DNA of 64,000 bases, from assembly GCA_019422065.1 (NCBI GenBank), contig JAHZEA010000007.1, forward strand, positions 57,673 through 121,672, in the 5' to 3' direction. This DNA comes from Lachnospiraceae bacterium (GTDB lineage: Bacteria > Bacillota > Clostridia > Lachnospirales > Anaerotignaceae). A program made the translations under genes and the position numbers. The notes beneath the pieces are model-generated. The model had not been told where the DNA came from and searched no databases. It saw only the letters and a program-made list of their open reading frames with translations. This document shows, one piece after another, positions 9,308-18,055 of the stretch (position 1 is its first letter; the number at the start of each line of letters is the position of its first letter).

Positions 9308-9964
9308 ATGAACTCAATGGATCAGAAAACCAAGCGCCTTACTATGATAGGTATGTTAAGCGCTATTGCTTTTGCTGTTATGGTAATTGGAAGGGTGCCT
9401 ATTGTACTGTTTTTAAAATATGACCCTAAAGATGTTGTAATAGTAATAGGCGGATTTATATTTGGGCCGCTTTCGGCATTCTTTATTTCACTCATAGTTT
9501 CACTTATAGAAATGGTAACAGTTAGTGATACTGGCTTTATAGGCTGTATTATGAACATACTTTCAACATGTGCATTTGCCTGCACTGCGGCTGTAATTTA
9601 TAAAAAAGACCATACTTTAAAGGGTGCTATAATAGGACTCGTATGCGGAGTATTATTAATGACAGGCATTATGCTTTTATGGAATTATCTTATTACGCCT
9701 ATTTACCTTGGGTATCCAAGAGAAGCTGTAGTTGAGCTTTTAATTCCGGCTTTTCTTCCTTTTAATTTGCTTAAAGGTGGAATAAATTCGGCTTTAACAC
9801 TGCTTTTGTATAAGCATGTAGTAAATACATTAAGAAAAGCAAAACTTATTGAGGAATCTAAGAGTGCTCCTGTAAAAGTAAATAATACAGGCATAGCACT
9901 GGTTTCTTTGTTTGTACTTGCAACAGGTGTGCTTTTGGCCCTTGTGCTTAAAGGCATGATATAA
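9308..9964 (+). CDS. ECF transporter S component, RibU-like (probable riboflavin uptake)
   Basis: A 218-residue membrane protein of about six helices, with ATG 9308 after GGAGG. It binds the vitamin and must dock on a shared ECF module (EcfA, EcfA', EcfT) encoded elsewhere. The segment FLKYDPKDVVIVIGGFIFGP resembles the K-x-D-x-x-D-x-P stretch between helices 1 and 2 of RibU, and GFIGCIMNILST sits where RibU has its GxxANF-like motif. The usual FMN riboswitch was looked for upstream and not found, so riboflavin specificity is only likely; another ECF vitamin is possible. Confidence 0.7.
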   Translation: MNSMDQKTKRLTMIGMLSAIAFAVMVIGRVPIVLFLKYDPKDVVIVIGGFIFGPLSAFFISLIVSLIEMVTVSDTGFIGCIMNILSTCAFACTAAVIYKKDHTLKGAIIGLVCGVLLMTGIMLLWNYLITPIYLGYPREAVVELLIPAFLPFNLLKGGINSALTLLLYKHVVNTLRKAKLIEESKSAPVKVNNTGIALVSLFVLATGVLLALVLKGMI

Positions 9965-10016
9965 AATAATTTGTAAAAATTCGTAATAATTTTTCAATAG
10001 AAAAGTAATAGTATTA

Positions 10017-10025
10017 TGGTATAAT
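10017..10025 (+). promoter_or_regulatory. Extended -10 promoter of the lipoprotein gene
   Basis: TGGTATAAT with no convincing -35 box. Transcription from here gives a leader of about 120 nt. Confidence 0.55.
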
Positions 10026-10072
10026 ATAGTTAGAAATAGGACGAGCTTTTATATGTCTTATTCTTAAAAAAG

Positions 10073-10132
10073 GTATCGGTGGGTTTTTTAAACTGTAGAT
10101 TAAGGCTTACGTGCTTTTGTCACTTCCGATAC
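10073..10132 (+). promoter_or_regulatory. Structured leader upstream of the lipoprotein gene
   Basis: GTATCGG (10073-10079) pairs with CCGATAC (10126-10132), closing a loop of about 46 nt that ends 19 nt before the start codon, just before the GGAGGG ribosome binding site. It resembles a closing stem of a regulatory leader, but no known riboswitch consensus was recognised. Confidence 0.35.
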
Positions 10133-10151
10133 TGTTAAAGGAGGGATATAT

Positions 10152-10955
10152 ATGAAAAGATTGATTATAGTTTTATCTTCTGCCATAATTGCTGTTTCAG
10201 TATTATCGGCATGCGGCAAATCAGATGAGAATGTTTCATCTTCAACATCTGCTGTTTCAAGTCAAACAACATCTGAAGAAACAGAAAAAAATGAAGCGGT
10301 AATTTACATAGGAAGCGGAACGGAATATAAAGAAAGTCTGGTTTTAACAGACGAGGAAATAACACCGGAAATGCTTATTGAAAAGATGTCTGAGATTACC
10401 GGATGGAATTTGGATTTGGCTGATGATGTGACAACGGGAAAAGGCGGAATGACGGTTTGCTTCGCCAAAACATCATCTATATTTACAGGTCCGCCTGAGG
10501 AACAGAATGAAGATTATTTTGTTTATGACAAGGAACAGCTTTGTCAGGTAATATTTGACAGTGTAAAGCATACTTTGCAGTATAACTTTGTAGACCCTGA
10601 ACTAGGCGAGCCTGAAGAACTTGATGTTTATTTCTGCACTGAAAATGGTGAGCCTATTACTATAGACGACTTGGGTGTTACTATTCCGGCTGATGAGCCG
10701 TATAACGGTTTGGTAAGTGAAGAAAATAATGAAACCGTAATACAAGATACAAAAACAGCACAATGTGAGTTTGAAGGTCTTGGTGACGGACATAGTGTAG
10801 AAGTTATTCTTAATGGCGAAGTTGAGGTATTCCAGTTTTATGACGAAGCAGTGGCAAAAAAATTAAGTGCCATGAGCCCGGGAGACAGCTTTAGCTGTGA
10901 GTATATAATTGATGAAGCTACATCTACAAAAACACTTACAAAAATAATTGAGTAA
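10152..10955 (+). CDS. Secreted lipoprotein of unknown function
   Basis: A 267-residue exported protein. ATG 10152 follows AAAGGAGGG. Residues 1-21 are a lipoprotein signal peptide with lipobox LSAC, so Cys21 should be lipidated and the protein held on the outer face of the membrane. A Ser/Thr/Glu-rich linker (22-50) follows, then a domain (about 55-190) with predicted alternating strands and a C-terminal part (about 195-267). The middle domain vaguely recalls the GerMN fold of spore and envelope lipoproteins (ITPEMLIEKMSEITGW... VDPELGEP), but this is not firm. Monocistronic, with its own promoter and terminator. Confidence 0.7.
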   Translation: MKRLIIVLSSAIIAVSVLSACGKSDENVSSSTSAVSSQTTSEETEKNEAVIYIGSGTEYKESLVLTDEEITPEMLIEKMSEITGWNLDLADDVTTGKGGMTVCFAKTSSIFTGPPEEQNEDYFVYDKEQLCQVIFDSVKHTLQYNFVDPELGEPEELDVYFCTENGEPITIDDLGVTIPADEPYNGLVSEENNETVIQDTKTAQCEFEGLGDGHSVEVILNGEVEVFQFYDEAVAKKLSAMSPGDSFSCEYIIDEATSTKTLTKIIE

Positions 10956-10988
10956 CAATTAAATACAGTTAGGCATAGTATTTTAAAT

Positions 10989-11043
10989 AAAAGCGCTCTT
11001 ATGCAGTATTTAAAGCATATAGAGCGCTTTTTTGCTTTAAGGT
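10989..11043 (+). terminator. Intrinsic terminator after the lipoprotein gene
   Basis: AAAAGCGCTCT (10989-10999) pairs with AGAGCGCTTTT (11031-11041), followed by more T. The rest of the 353-bp gap to dprA is AT-rich, with a promoter near its end and no gene seen. Confidence 0.85.
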
Positions 11044-11242
11044 TAACAATATGCAGTGTTGTAATAAAAAATATAATGAGTATATTAAAAAAACTATATT
11101 TAAGTATAGTTTTTTGTTAATTAAGCATAAAAAATATAAAAATTTATCTGTTTTAATGTTGAATATGTATATTAAGGCTTTGCAATAATAGGTCATTTTT
11201 ATATGTCGGCCGAATTTTATTTAAAATATGAAAAAAATTTTC

Positions 11243-11271
11243 TTGAATTTGTATTTAAAAAAGCATATATT
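11243..11271 (+). promoter_or_regulatory. Probable sigma-A promoter of dprA-topA
   Basis: TTGAAT (11243-11248), 17-bp spacer, TATATT (11266-11271), 37 bp before the dprA start. Confidence 0.5.
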
Positions 11272-11308
11272 AATATGGACTTAGCTTTAAGAAAGGCAGG
11301 CGAATGTT

Positions 11309-12403
11309 TTGGACAATAATGATTATGTAATGTGGCTGAGCAGGTCTTTTAATCAAAATTCCAATAAAGTTTATTATCTGCTTGATGAGTTTAAAACGCC
11401 TGAAAATATATTTAAAGCTAACCGCAGTGAGCTTTTAAAGCTTAAGGGCATTAAAGCTGAAAAGGTTGATATACTTATTAAAAACAAAGATTTAATAGAA
11501 GAATGGAAAGCAGAACTGTTCAAAAGCGGAGTAAAGTTTATTTCGGTTTTTGATAAGAATTATCCCAATAAACTTAAAAATATCCCTATGCCGCCTGTTG
11601 GTATATATGTTAAAGGTAAGAAAGAAATCAGTAATGATTGCATAACAGTTAGCATAATAGGTTCAAGGCGATGCTCTGAATATGGCAAAAGGACAGCGGC
11701 AAAATTTGCAAGAGAGCTTTCTTCATTAGGGATTTGTATTATAAGCGGTATGGCGGCTGGAATTGATTCAATAGCCAATGCTGCTACTTTGGAAAATGAA
11801 GGCTTTACTGCCGCAGTTCTCGGTTTTGGGCATAACTGCTGTTATCCGGCTGAAAATAGAAGCCTTATGGAAAACATAGCCGAAAAAGGCTGTTTAATAA
11901 GTGAATATCCTCCTGATACAGAACCGGAGCCGTATTATTTTCCTAAAAGGAATAATATAATTGCTGGCTTGTCTGACGGCGTATTGGTAGTTGAGGCATC
12001 TAAAAAGAGCGGCGCTCTTATTACAGCAGATTTAGCCTGTGAGTACGGCCGGAATGTTATGGCTGTGCCTTCAAATATTACAAGCCCTAACGGTGTTGGT
12101 ACAAATAATCTAATAAAGCAAGGCTGTGCTATGGTTACTTGTACGGAAGATATTTTATTTGAGCTTGGATATAAAATTATTAACAAAAAAAGCAAAACTG
12201 GCGATAGTAAAAGCAGTGTAAGCAGCAAAACAACAGATAATGAAAATAAAATACTTGCTCTTATAGGCAGTGAACCTGTAAGTTTTGAGTATATAGCCGG
12301 TGGTACCGGTTTTGCTGTAGGCGATTTACAAAGCGCACTGCTTATGCTTGAGCTTAAAAATATAATTGAAAAACTGCCTGGTGACAGGTTCGTTAGAAAA
12401 TAA
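11309..12403 (+). CDS. dprA: DNA processing protein DprA (Smf)
   Basis: Loads RecA onto incoming single-stranded DNA during natural transformation; widespread also in species not known to be competent. A 364-residue protein starting at TTG 11309 (AAGGCAGG before it). The N-terminal SAM-like/HhH region (1-70, LLKLKGIKAEKV) is followed by the Rossmann-like DNA_processg_A domain (about 75-285) with SIIGSRRCSEYG, ISGMAAGIDSIAN and FPKRNNIIAGLSDGVLVVEA, all family signatures. A Ser/Lys linker and a C-terminal winged helix of the DML1-like type (about 305-364) follow. Directly followed by topA with a 14-bp gap, an arrangement also found in Bacillus. Confidence 0.95.
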   Translation: MDNNDYVMWLSRSFNQNSNKVYYLLDEFKTPENIFKANRSELLKLKGIKAEKVDILIKNKDLIEEWKAELFKSGVKFISVFDKNYPNKLKNIPMPPVGIYVKGKKEISNDCITVSIIGSRRCSEYGKRTAAKFARELSSLGICIISGMAAGIDSIANAATLENEGFTAAVLGFGHNCCYPAENRSLMENIAEKGCLISEYPPDTEPEPYYFPKRNNIIAGLSDGVLVVEASKKSGALITADLACEYGRNVMAVPSNITSPNGVGTNNLIKQGCAMVTCTEDILFELGYKIINKKSKTGDSKSSVSSKTTDNENKILALIGSEPVSFEYIAGGTGFAVGDLQSALLMLELKNIIEKLPGDRFVRK

Positions 12404-12417
12404 CATGAGGTGTTTAA

Positions 12418-14508
12418 ATGGCTAATAAGAATTTGGTTATTGTAGAGTCTCCGGCTAAGGCTAAGACAATTAAAAAATTCCTTGGAAGCAAATATAAAAT
12501 TGAAGCTTCAATGGGGCATGTCCGTGACTTGCCTAAAAGTCAGCTTGGTGTTGATATTGAACATGATTTTGAGCCTAAATATATTACAATTAGAGGAAAA
12601 GGCGAGCTTTTGGCAAAGCTGAGAAAAGAAATTAAAACGGCAGATAAAGTATACCTTGCAACTGACCCCGACCGTGAGGGAGAGGCCATAAGCTGGCACC
12701 TTGTGGCAGCTTTAGGACTTGAAGAAGATAAATACAGAAGAATAACTTTTAATGAGATTACAAAAAACGCCGTTAAAAAGTCAATAGCAGAGGCTAGGGA
12801 TATTAATATGTCCCTTGTTAATGCTCAGCAGGCAAGGCGTATACTTGACAGAATAGTGGGTTATTCTATAAGTGACCTTTTGTGGAAAAAAGTTAAAAGA
12901 GGTTTAAGTGGCGGACGTGTGCAGTCTGTTGCTTTAAAACTGATATGTGATAGAGAAGAAGAAATACGTTCTTTTATTCCTGAAGAATACTGGACAATAG
13001 ATGCAGATATTTTATCTAATGAAAAAAAGAAATTTAATGCAAAATTCTATGGCATAGAAGGCAAAAAAATAGAGCTTAAAACAGGAGATGAGGCAAACGG
13101 TATTGCCGATTCAATTAAAGACAAAGATTTTGCCGTTAAAGAAATTAAAAAAGGCAAACGCATTAAAAAACCATATCCGCCTTTTACAACCAGTACACTT
13201 CAGCAGGAAGCCAGCAAGTATCTTAACTTTACTGCACAGAAAACAATGATGGTAGCTCAGCAGCTTTACGAAGGTGTTGATGTTAAAGGCGAGGGCACAA
13301 TAGGTCTTGTTTCCTACATCAGAACTGACTCTGTAAGAATTTCAGACGAGGCTTATGAGGATATTAAAAATTATATAAATGAGAATGTCGGCGAAAACTA
13401 TTTGGCGCCGGAAAGAAACGTTTATAAATCAAAAAATAACGCGCAGGACGCCCATGAGTGTATACGTCCAACCCATGCATCTTTAGAGCCGGAGACAATA
13501 AAGGACTCTCTTACAAAGGAGCAATATAAGCTATATAAACTTATTTGGGAAAGAACAATAGCCTGCCAGATGAAACCGGCGGAATACGAAACACAGGCTA
13601 TAACTCTTTTGGCTGATAAATATGTGTTTAAGGCTACAGGTTCAATACTTGCTTTTGATGGTTTCCTTAAAATATATAACCGTATAGACGACAATCAGGA
13701 AGCAGTCCTTTTGCCGGTTGTAAATGAAGGTGATTTGCTTAAAGCAAGCAGTATTAACACTGTTCAGCATTTTACTCAGCCGCCGGCAAGGTTTTCGGAT
13801 GCGTCACTTATTAAAACACTGGAAGAAATCGGTGTAGGCCGCCCAAGTACTTACGCTCCTACAATAGCTACAATTATAGCCAGAAATTATGTAACAAAAG
13901 AAAAGAAGCTTTTTTACACAACAGAGCTTGGTGAGGCTGTTAACGAAATAATGAAAACATATTTCAAAAACATAGTTAACGCTGATTTTACGGCAGCTAT
14001 GGAAACAGACCTTGACAGTATTGAAGATGGAAAAATAGAATGGAAAGAGATTATAAGAAGCTTTTATCCTATATTTAATTCAGAGCTTCAAAACGCACAG
14101 GAAAAATTAAGCAAGCTCGTTATTAAAGATGAGGTTACAGATGTTATATGTGAAAAATGCGGAAGCAACATGGTTATAAAATACGGCAGATATGGCAAGT
14201 TCTTAGCTTGTCCAAACTTTCCGGAGTGTTCAAACGCTAAACCGCTTTTTGAAAGTGCAGGGGTTAAATGTCCACTTTGCGGAGGAGAAGTGCTTATTAA
14301 AAAGACCAAAAAAGGCAGAAAATACTATGGATGCGAGAATAATCCAGACAAATGTGCTTTTGTAAGCTGGAATAAACCGGTAGACAAAAAATGCCCAAGA
14401 TGCGGAAGCTACATGGTTGAAAAAGGCACAAAAAATGTAAAACTCCTTTGTTCAAACGAAACATGCGGATATTCAGAAGACGCTCCTCAGGAAAGCGCAC
14501 AGGAATAA
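12418..14508 (+). CDS. topA: DNA topoisomerase I (type IA)
   Basis: Relaxes negative supercoils by transient single-strand cleavage. It has 696 residues. The TOPRIM domain is at 1-115 (ESPAKAKTIKKFLG; DPDREGEAI binds Mg2+). The catalytic Tyr300 lies in SYIRTDSVRIS. Three C-terminal zinc-binding repeats begin with CEKCGSNM, CPLCGGEV and CPRCGSYM; the second and third are slightly irregular (last one CSNETCGY). Length is typical for Firmicutes. ATG 12418 follows GAGGTG and the gene is probably co-transcribed with dprA. A strong terminator follows. Confidence 0.97.
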   Translation: MANKNLVIVESPAKAKTIKKFLGSKYKIEASMGHVRDLPKSQLGVDIEHDFEPKYITIRGKGELLAKLRKEIKTADKVYLATDPDREGEAISWHLVAALGLEEDKYRRITFNEITKNAVKKSIAEARDINMSLVNAQQARRILDRIVGYSISDLLWKKVKRGLSGGRVQSVALKLICDREEEIRSFIPEEYWTIDADILSNEKKKFNAKFYGIEGKKIELKTGDEANGIADSIKDKDFAVKEIKKGKRIKKPYPPFTTSTLQQEASKYLNFTAQKTMMVAQQLYEGVDVKGEGTIGLVSYIRTDSVRISDEAYEDIKNYINENVGENYLAPERNVYKSKNNAQDAHECIRPTHASLEPETIKDSLTKEQYKLYKLIWERTIACQMKPAEYETQAITLLADKYVFKATGSILAFDGFLKIYNRIDDNQEAVLLPVVNEGDLLKASSINTVQHFTQPPARFSDASLIKTLEEIGVGRPSTYAPTIATIIARNYVTKEKKLFYTTELGEAVNEIMKTYFKNIVNADFTAAMETDLDSIEDGKIEWKEIIRSFYPIFNSELQNAQEKLSKLVIKDEVTDVICEKCGSNMVIKYGRYGKFLACPNFPECSNAKPLFESAGVKCPLCGGEVLIKKTKKGRKYYGCENNPDKCAFVSWNKPVDKKCPRCGSYMVEKGTKNVKLLCSNETCGYSEDAPQESAQE

Positions 14509-14524
14509 TATAATTTTTGGTAAT

Positions 14525-14573
14525 AAAAAACAAGTCTTTTGCTTTATTTTTACAGCTTTGGACTTGTTTTTTT
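14525..14573 (+). terminator. Intrinsic terminator after topA
   Basis: AAAAAACAAGTC (14525-14536) pairs with GACTTGTTTTTT (14561 onward), with T7 tail. The tail doubles as the -35 region of the rpsB promoter. Confidence 0.85.
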
Positions 14574-14592
14574 AATTGACTTGTGGTAAAAT
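14564..14592 (+). promoter_or_regulatory. rpsB promoter overlapping the topA terminator
   Basis: TTGTTT (14564-14569), 17-bp spacer, TAAAAT (14587-14592) with extended -10 TGG. The -35 box lies inside the 3' arm and T-run of the previous terminator. Confidence 0.55.
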
Positions 14593-14614
14593 ACCATACG
14601 TTACTGAAAACACA

Positions 14615-14675
14615 CCTATTTCCGTTATTGCTATGGTGCTCATTTTGTATGAGTTTCGCGACGAAGGGAAATGGG
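14615..14675 (+). promoter_or_regulatory. Structured 5' leader of rpsB, possible r-protein autoregulatory site
   Basis: CCTATTTCC (14615-14623) pairs with GGAAATGGG (14667-14675, one G-U) and encloses a smaller hairpin CTCAT/ATGAG (14639-14653). The leader runs about 100 nt from the promoter to the start codon. Ribosomal protein leaders that bind their own product are well known; that S2 binds here is inference. Confidence 0.4.
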
Positions 14676-14702
14676 GAGGATTAACCAATAGGAGGATTTA
14701 AA

Positions 14703-15437
14703 ATGAGTGTTATTTCAATGAAACAGTTGTTAGAAGCAGGTGTTCACTTTGGACATCAGACAAGAAGATGGAACCCTAAAATGGCTCCTTATATCTTCGC
14801 TGAAAGAAACGGTATCTACATCATCGACCTTCAGAAAACTGTAAAGAAGGTTGACGAGGCTTACTTTGCTGTATCTGATATTATAGCAAACGGCGGAGAA
14901 ATCCTTTTTGTAGGCACAAAGAAACAGGCTCAGGATTCTATTAAAGAAGAAGCTGAAAGATGCGGCATGTACTATGTTAACCAGAGATGGTTAGGCGGTA
15001 TGCTTACAAACTTCACAACAATCAAAACAAGAATTGCAAGACTTAAAGCTCTTGAAAAAATGCAGGAAGACGGTACATTCGATGTACTTCCTAAAAAAGA
15101 AGTTGCTAACCTTCTTCATGAAATGGATAAACTTCAGAAAAACCTTGGCGGTATCAAAGAGATGACAAGAATTCCTGATGTTATGTTCATTGTAGACCCA
15201 CGTAAAGAAAGAATCGCTGTTCAGGAAGCTCATACACTTGGTATTCCAATTGTTGCTATTGTTGATACAAACTGCGACCCAGAAGAAGTTGATTACGTAA
15301 TCCCTGGTAATGATGACGCTATCCGCGCCGTTAAACTTATAGCAGGTAAAATTGCTGACGCTGTTATTGAAGCAAAACAGGGTGAGCAGGATGCTGTTGC
15401 CGAGACAGAAGAAGCTGCACCGGCAGACGCTGAATAA
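14703..15437 (+). CDS. rpsB: 30S ribosomal protein S2
   Basis: A component of the small ribosomal subunit, bound on the back of the 30S head-body junction. It has 244 residues starting at ATG 14703 after AGGAGG. MKQLLEAGVHFGHQTRRWNPKM and NQRWLGGMLTNF are S2 hallmarks, as is VIPGNDDAIRAVKL near the end. The last 20 residues are an acidic Ala/Glu tail. Codon use is strongly biased, as expected for a highly expressed gene. Upstream of tsf as in most bacteria, but an intrinsic terminator lies between them. Confidence 0.98.
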   Translation: MSVISMKQLLEAGVHFGHQTRRWNPKMAPYIFAERNGIYIIDLQKTVKKVDEAYFAVSDIIANGGEILFVGTKKQAQDSIKEEAERCGMYYVNQRWLGGMLTNFTTIKTRIARLKALEKMQEDGTFDVLPKKEVANLLHEMDKLQKNLGGIKEMTRIPDVMFIVDPRKERIAVQEAHTLGIPIVAIVDTNCDPEEVDYVIPGNDDAIRAVKLIAGKIADAVIEAKQGEQDAVAETEEAAPADAE

Positions 15438-15447
15438 TTTGTATTTT

Positions 15448-15483
15448 AAGCTTCAGCCGGAGAGCTTTGGCTGAAGCTTTTTT
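15448..15483 (+). terminator. Terminator/attenuator between rpsB and tsf
   Basis: AAGCTTCAGCC (15448-15458) pairs with GGCTGAAGCTT (15469-15479), followed by TTTT. Partial read-through would set S2 above EF-Ts. Confidence 0.85.
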
Positions 15484-15602
15484 AAGCGATTTTATATATT
15501 CGGACGTATAAAGCATAATTGTTGGGAATAATACCAAAAAAGCTTTATGCGATACGGCGGCTAATTATAATTTTTTATAATTTTCTAAGGAGGAAATTTG
15601 AA

Positions 15603-16538
15603 ATGGCTATTACTGCTGCAATGGTTAAAGAATTAAGAGAAACTACTGGCGTTGGTATGCTTGACTGCAAAAAAGCGCTTGCTGAAACAAACGGCGATAT
15701 GGAAAAAGCTATTGAATATTTAAGAGAAAAAGGCCTTGCTGCTTCAGCTAAAAAAGCTGGACGTATTGCTGCTGAAGGTATTGTATATACTTTCATTACA
15801 GACTGCAATAAAAAAGGTGTTATTGTAGAAGTTAACTCAGAAACAGACTTCGTTGCTAAAAACGCTACATTCAGAGAGTATGTTGATAAAGTAGCTAAAC
15901 AGGCTATTTCTTCAGAAGCTAAAGATATGGACGCTTTCCTTGCTGAAAAATGGGAAGAAGACCCATCTCTTACAGTAGCTGACGCACTTAGCCAGGAAGT
16001 AGCTATTATAGGTGAGAACCTTAAAATCAGACGTTTTGAGAAATATGTTAAAGAGTCTACAGGCAGACTTGTATCATATATCCATGGCGGCGGAAGAATT
16101 GGTGTTCTTGTTGAGCTTCTTTGCGAAAAAGAGGCTGATGCTGAGCTTGAGGAGCTTGGAAAGAACCTTGCTATGCAGATTGCAGCTCTTAACCCTAAGT
16201 TTATAGCTGAGTCTGATGTTCCTCAGGAATTTATTGACCACGAAATGGAAATTCTTGTTAAACAGGCTCAGGAAGACCCTAAGAATGCTAATAAACCAGC
16301 TAACATTCTTGAAAAAATGGTTACAGGCAGACTTAAAAAAGAGCTTAAGGAATTCTGCCTTGTTGATCAGGCTTATGTTAAAGATGGCGATATGACAGTT
16401 CAGCAGTACATTGATTCTGTTTCTAAGGCTGTAGGCGCTCCTATTAAGCTTGCTCGTTTTGTTCGTTACGAAACAGGCGAAGGCCTTGCTAAGAAAGAAG
16501 AAAACTTCGCTGAAGAAGTTGCTAAGGCAATGAACTAA
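15603..16538 (+). CDS. tsf: Elongation factor Ts
   Basis: Nucleotide exchange factor for EF-Tu. It has 311 residues. ATG 15603 was chosen for the AAGGAGG before it; the frame is open for 28 codons upstream. The N-terminal UBA-like module (VKELRETTGVGMLDCKKAL) is followed by the TDFVAKN motif that contacts EF-Tu, then the core and coiled-coil region. A full-length, typical bacterial EF-Ts with strong codon bias. Probably expressed by read-through from rpsB and perhaps its own promoter in the 120-bp gap. Confidence 0.97.
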   Translation: MAITAAMVKELRETTGVGMLDCKKALAETNGDMEKAIEYLREKGLAASAKKAGRIAAEGIVYTFITDCNKKGVIVEVNSETDFVAKNATFREYVDKVAKQAISSEAKDMDAFLAEKWEEDPSLTVADALSQEVAIIGENLKIRRFEKYVKESTGRLVSYIHGGGRIGVLVELLCEKEADAELEELGKNLAMQIAALNPKFIAESDVPQEFIDHEMEILVKQAQEDPKNANKPANILEKMVTGRLKKELKEFCLVDQAYVKDGDMTVQQYIDSVSKAVGAPIKLARFVRYETGEGLAKKEENFAEEVAKAMN

Positions 16539-16555
16539 TTAATACAGAATTTTTT

Positions 16556-16589
16556 AAAGGATACGCTTAAAATAAGCGTATCCTTTTTT
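16556..16589 (+). terminator. Intrinsic terminator after tsf
   Basis: AAAGGATACGCTTA (16556-16569) pairs with TAAGCGTATCCTTT (16573-16586), with T6 run. Confidence 0.9.
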
Positions 16590-16645
16590 GCAGTATAATA
16601 TTTAGGTTAAAAAACGCTATATAGATATTATTATCACTTATTATA

Positions 16646-16654
16646 TGGTATAAT
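16646..16654 (+). promoter_or_regulatory. Extended -10 promoter of the AI-2E-type gene
   Basis: TGGTATAAT followed by ACCAT, so the -10 forms the near-palindrome ATGGTATAATACCAT. The -35 region is weak. Confidence 0.55.
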
Positions 16655-16723
16655 ACCATTTAAGTTTATTCATGTAAGGTTCAAAATACAGCATTAAAAA
16701 TTTAAAGACTGGAGAGAATTTAT

Positions 16724-17878
16724 TTGGAACTGAATAAAGAAAATATTAAGCGAATAATATTTATTATAGCAATTAGCCTTATTATATTTTGGGGGCTTAA
16801 CCATTATGACATAATTTTTGATGGTGCGCAGTACGGTATTTCAATTCTATTTCCTTTCATACTTGGCTTATGTATAGCTTTTGTAGTTAATGTTATACTT
16901 AGGGTTATAGAAAATATATGGGATTATATATTTAAGAATAAAAAAGGCATAAAAGCTAATAGCAGTTTAAAAAGGCCTATTTGTGTTTTAATAAGCTTTC
17001 TGCTTGTTTTCAGCGTATTGTTTGTTGTAATATTTATTATTGCACCAGAACTTAACAAAACCATTGTATCGACTGTTGACATGGTACCTCAATACATAAA
17101 TGAGATAGAAAAGAAATGGATTGAGTTGTCTGAAAAGCTTAGTGAGTACTCTATAACATTGCCGCAGTTTGAGAGCAGCTCAAGCGAGATAGCGGAAAAT
17201 ATAAAAGAATTTTTAAAAGAAAGCAGTAATTATTTAATAAACAAGACTTTTGAAGTTACTTTTTCTATTTTTTCGCTTATATTTAATATTGTCCTTGGCA
17301 TAGTATTTGCCGTATATATTTTAATGGGCAAGGAAAACCTTGCTAAACAATGTAAAAAAGTTATATATGCTTTTTTACCTGAAAGTAAGGCTAAAAGCTT
17401 AATTGAAATTTTGCGTCTTTCTAATAAAACATTTACTAACTTTGTTACAGGTCAGTTTACAGAGGCTATTATTATAGGTGTTCTGTGCTTTATAGGAATG
17501 GTTATTTTAAAAATACCATTTGCTCTTATAATATCTGTTTTAGTAGGCTTTACAGCACTTATACCGGTTTTTGGAGCTTTTATAGGTACATTTGTAGGTG
17601 TGTTCCTTATTATAATGGTTGCACCTATTAAGGCTGTATGGTTTGTAATATTTATCGTTGTTTTGCAGCAACTGGAAGGAAACTTAATATACCCTCGTGT
17701 GGTTGGCAAATCTGTAGGGCTTCCTGGTATTTGGGTGCTTCTTTCGGTTACTGTTGGCGGAAGTGCATTTGGTATTGTAGGAATGCTTATAAGTGTTCCG
17801 GTATGCTCTGTGCTTTATACATTGCTTTCAAGAACAGTAAATAAAAGGCTGAAAAATAAAAATAAGGTTATTAGTTAA
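16724..17878 (+). CDS. AI-2E (PerM/UPF0118) family membrane transporter
   Basis: A 384-residue membrane protein starting at TTG 16724 after GGAGAG. About eight membrane segments are visible: two N-terminal helices (about 8-55), one at about 85-110, an extracytoplasmic region (about 115-165), then a cluster from about 180 to 360. The C-terminal GFTALIPVFGAFIGTFVG and EGNLIYPRVVGKSVGLP motifs define the family. Members include the putative autoinducer-2 exporter TqsA, Na+(Li+)/H+ antiporters and sporulation protein YtvI; it most resembles the YtvI-like Firmicutes branch in length, but function is open. Monocistronic. Confidence 0.85.
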   Translation: MELNKENIKRIIFIIAISLIIFWGLNHYDIIFDGAQYGISILFPFILGLCIAFVVNVILRVIENIWDYIFKNKKGIKANSSLKRPICVLISFLLVFSVLFVVIFIIAPELNKTIVSTVDMVPQYINEIEKKWIELSEKLSEYSITLPQFESSSSEIAENIKEFLKESSNYLINKTFEVTFSIFSLIFNIVLGIVFAVYILMGKENLAKQCKKVIYAFLPESKAKSLIEILRLSNKTFTNFVTGQFTEAIIIGVLCFIGMVILKIPFALIISVLVGFTALIPVFGAFIGTFVGVFLIIMVAPIKAVWFVIFIVVLQQLEGNLIYPRVVGKSVGLPGIWVLLSVTVGGSAFGIVGMLISVPVCSVLYTLLSRTVNKRLKNKNKVIS

Positions 17879-17896
17879 TTTAATTATAAAATTATA

Positions 17897-17943
17897 AAGT
17901 AATGCTTCTATAAACAGTTTGTTTTTGGGGCATTACTTTTTTT
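17897..17943 (+). terminator. Intrinsic terminator
   Basis: AAGTAATGC pairs with GCATTACTT across a 23-nt loop, with T7 run. Confidence 0.8.
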
Positions 17944-18055
17944 ATTAAATACTTTGTGTAAAAAATGGTAATTCATATTTAAACTTATGTTTTTGAATTT
18001 ATTTTCTGCCGCATGGAATAATTAAAATATATCGTATTATGAAAGGAATGATATT

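Noticed and set aside
2821..10151. c-di-GMP riboswitch near the GGDEF/PilZ genes or membrane genes
   Set aside because: No GEMM-I or GEMM-II consensus core was found on inspection.
10999..11196. 65-codon minus ORF between the lipoprotein and dprA genes
   Set aside because: AT-driven Leu/Tyr/Phe composition, overlaps a terminator, no ribosome binding site.
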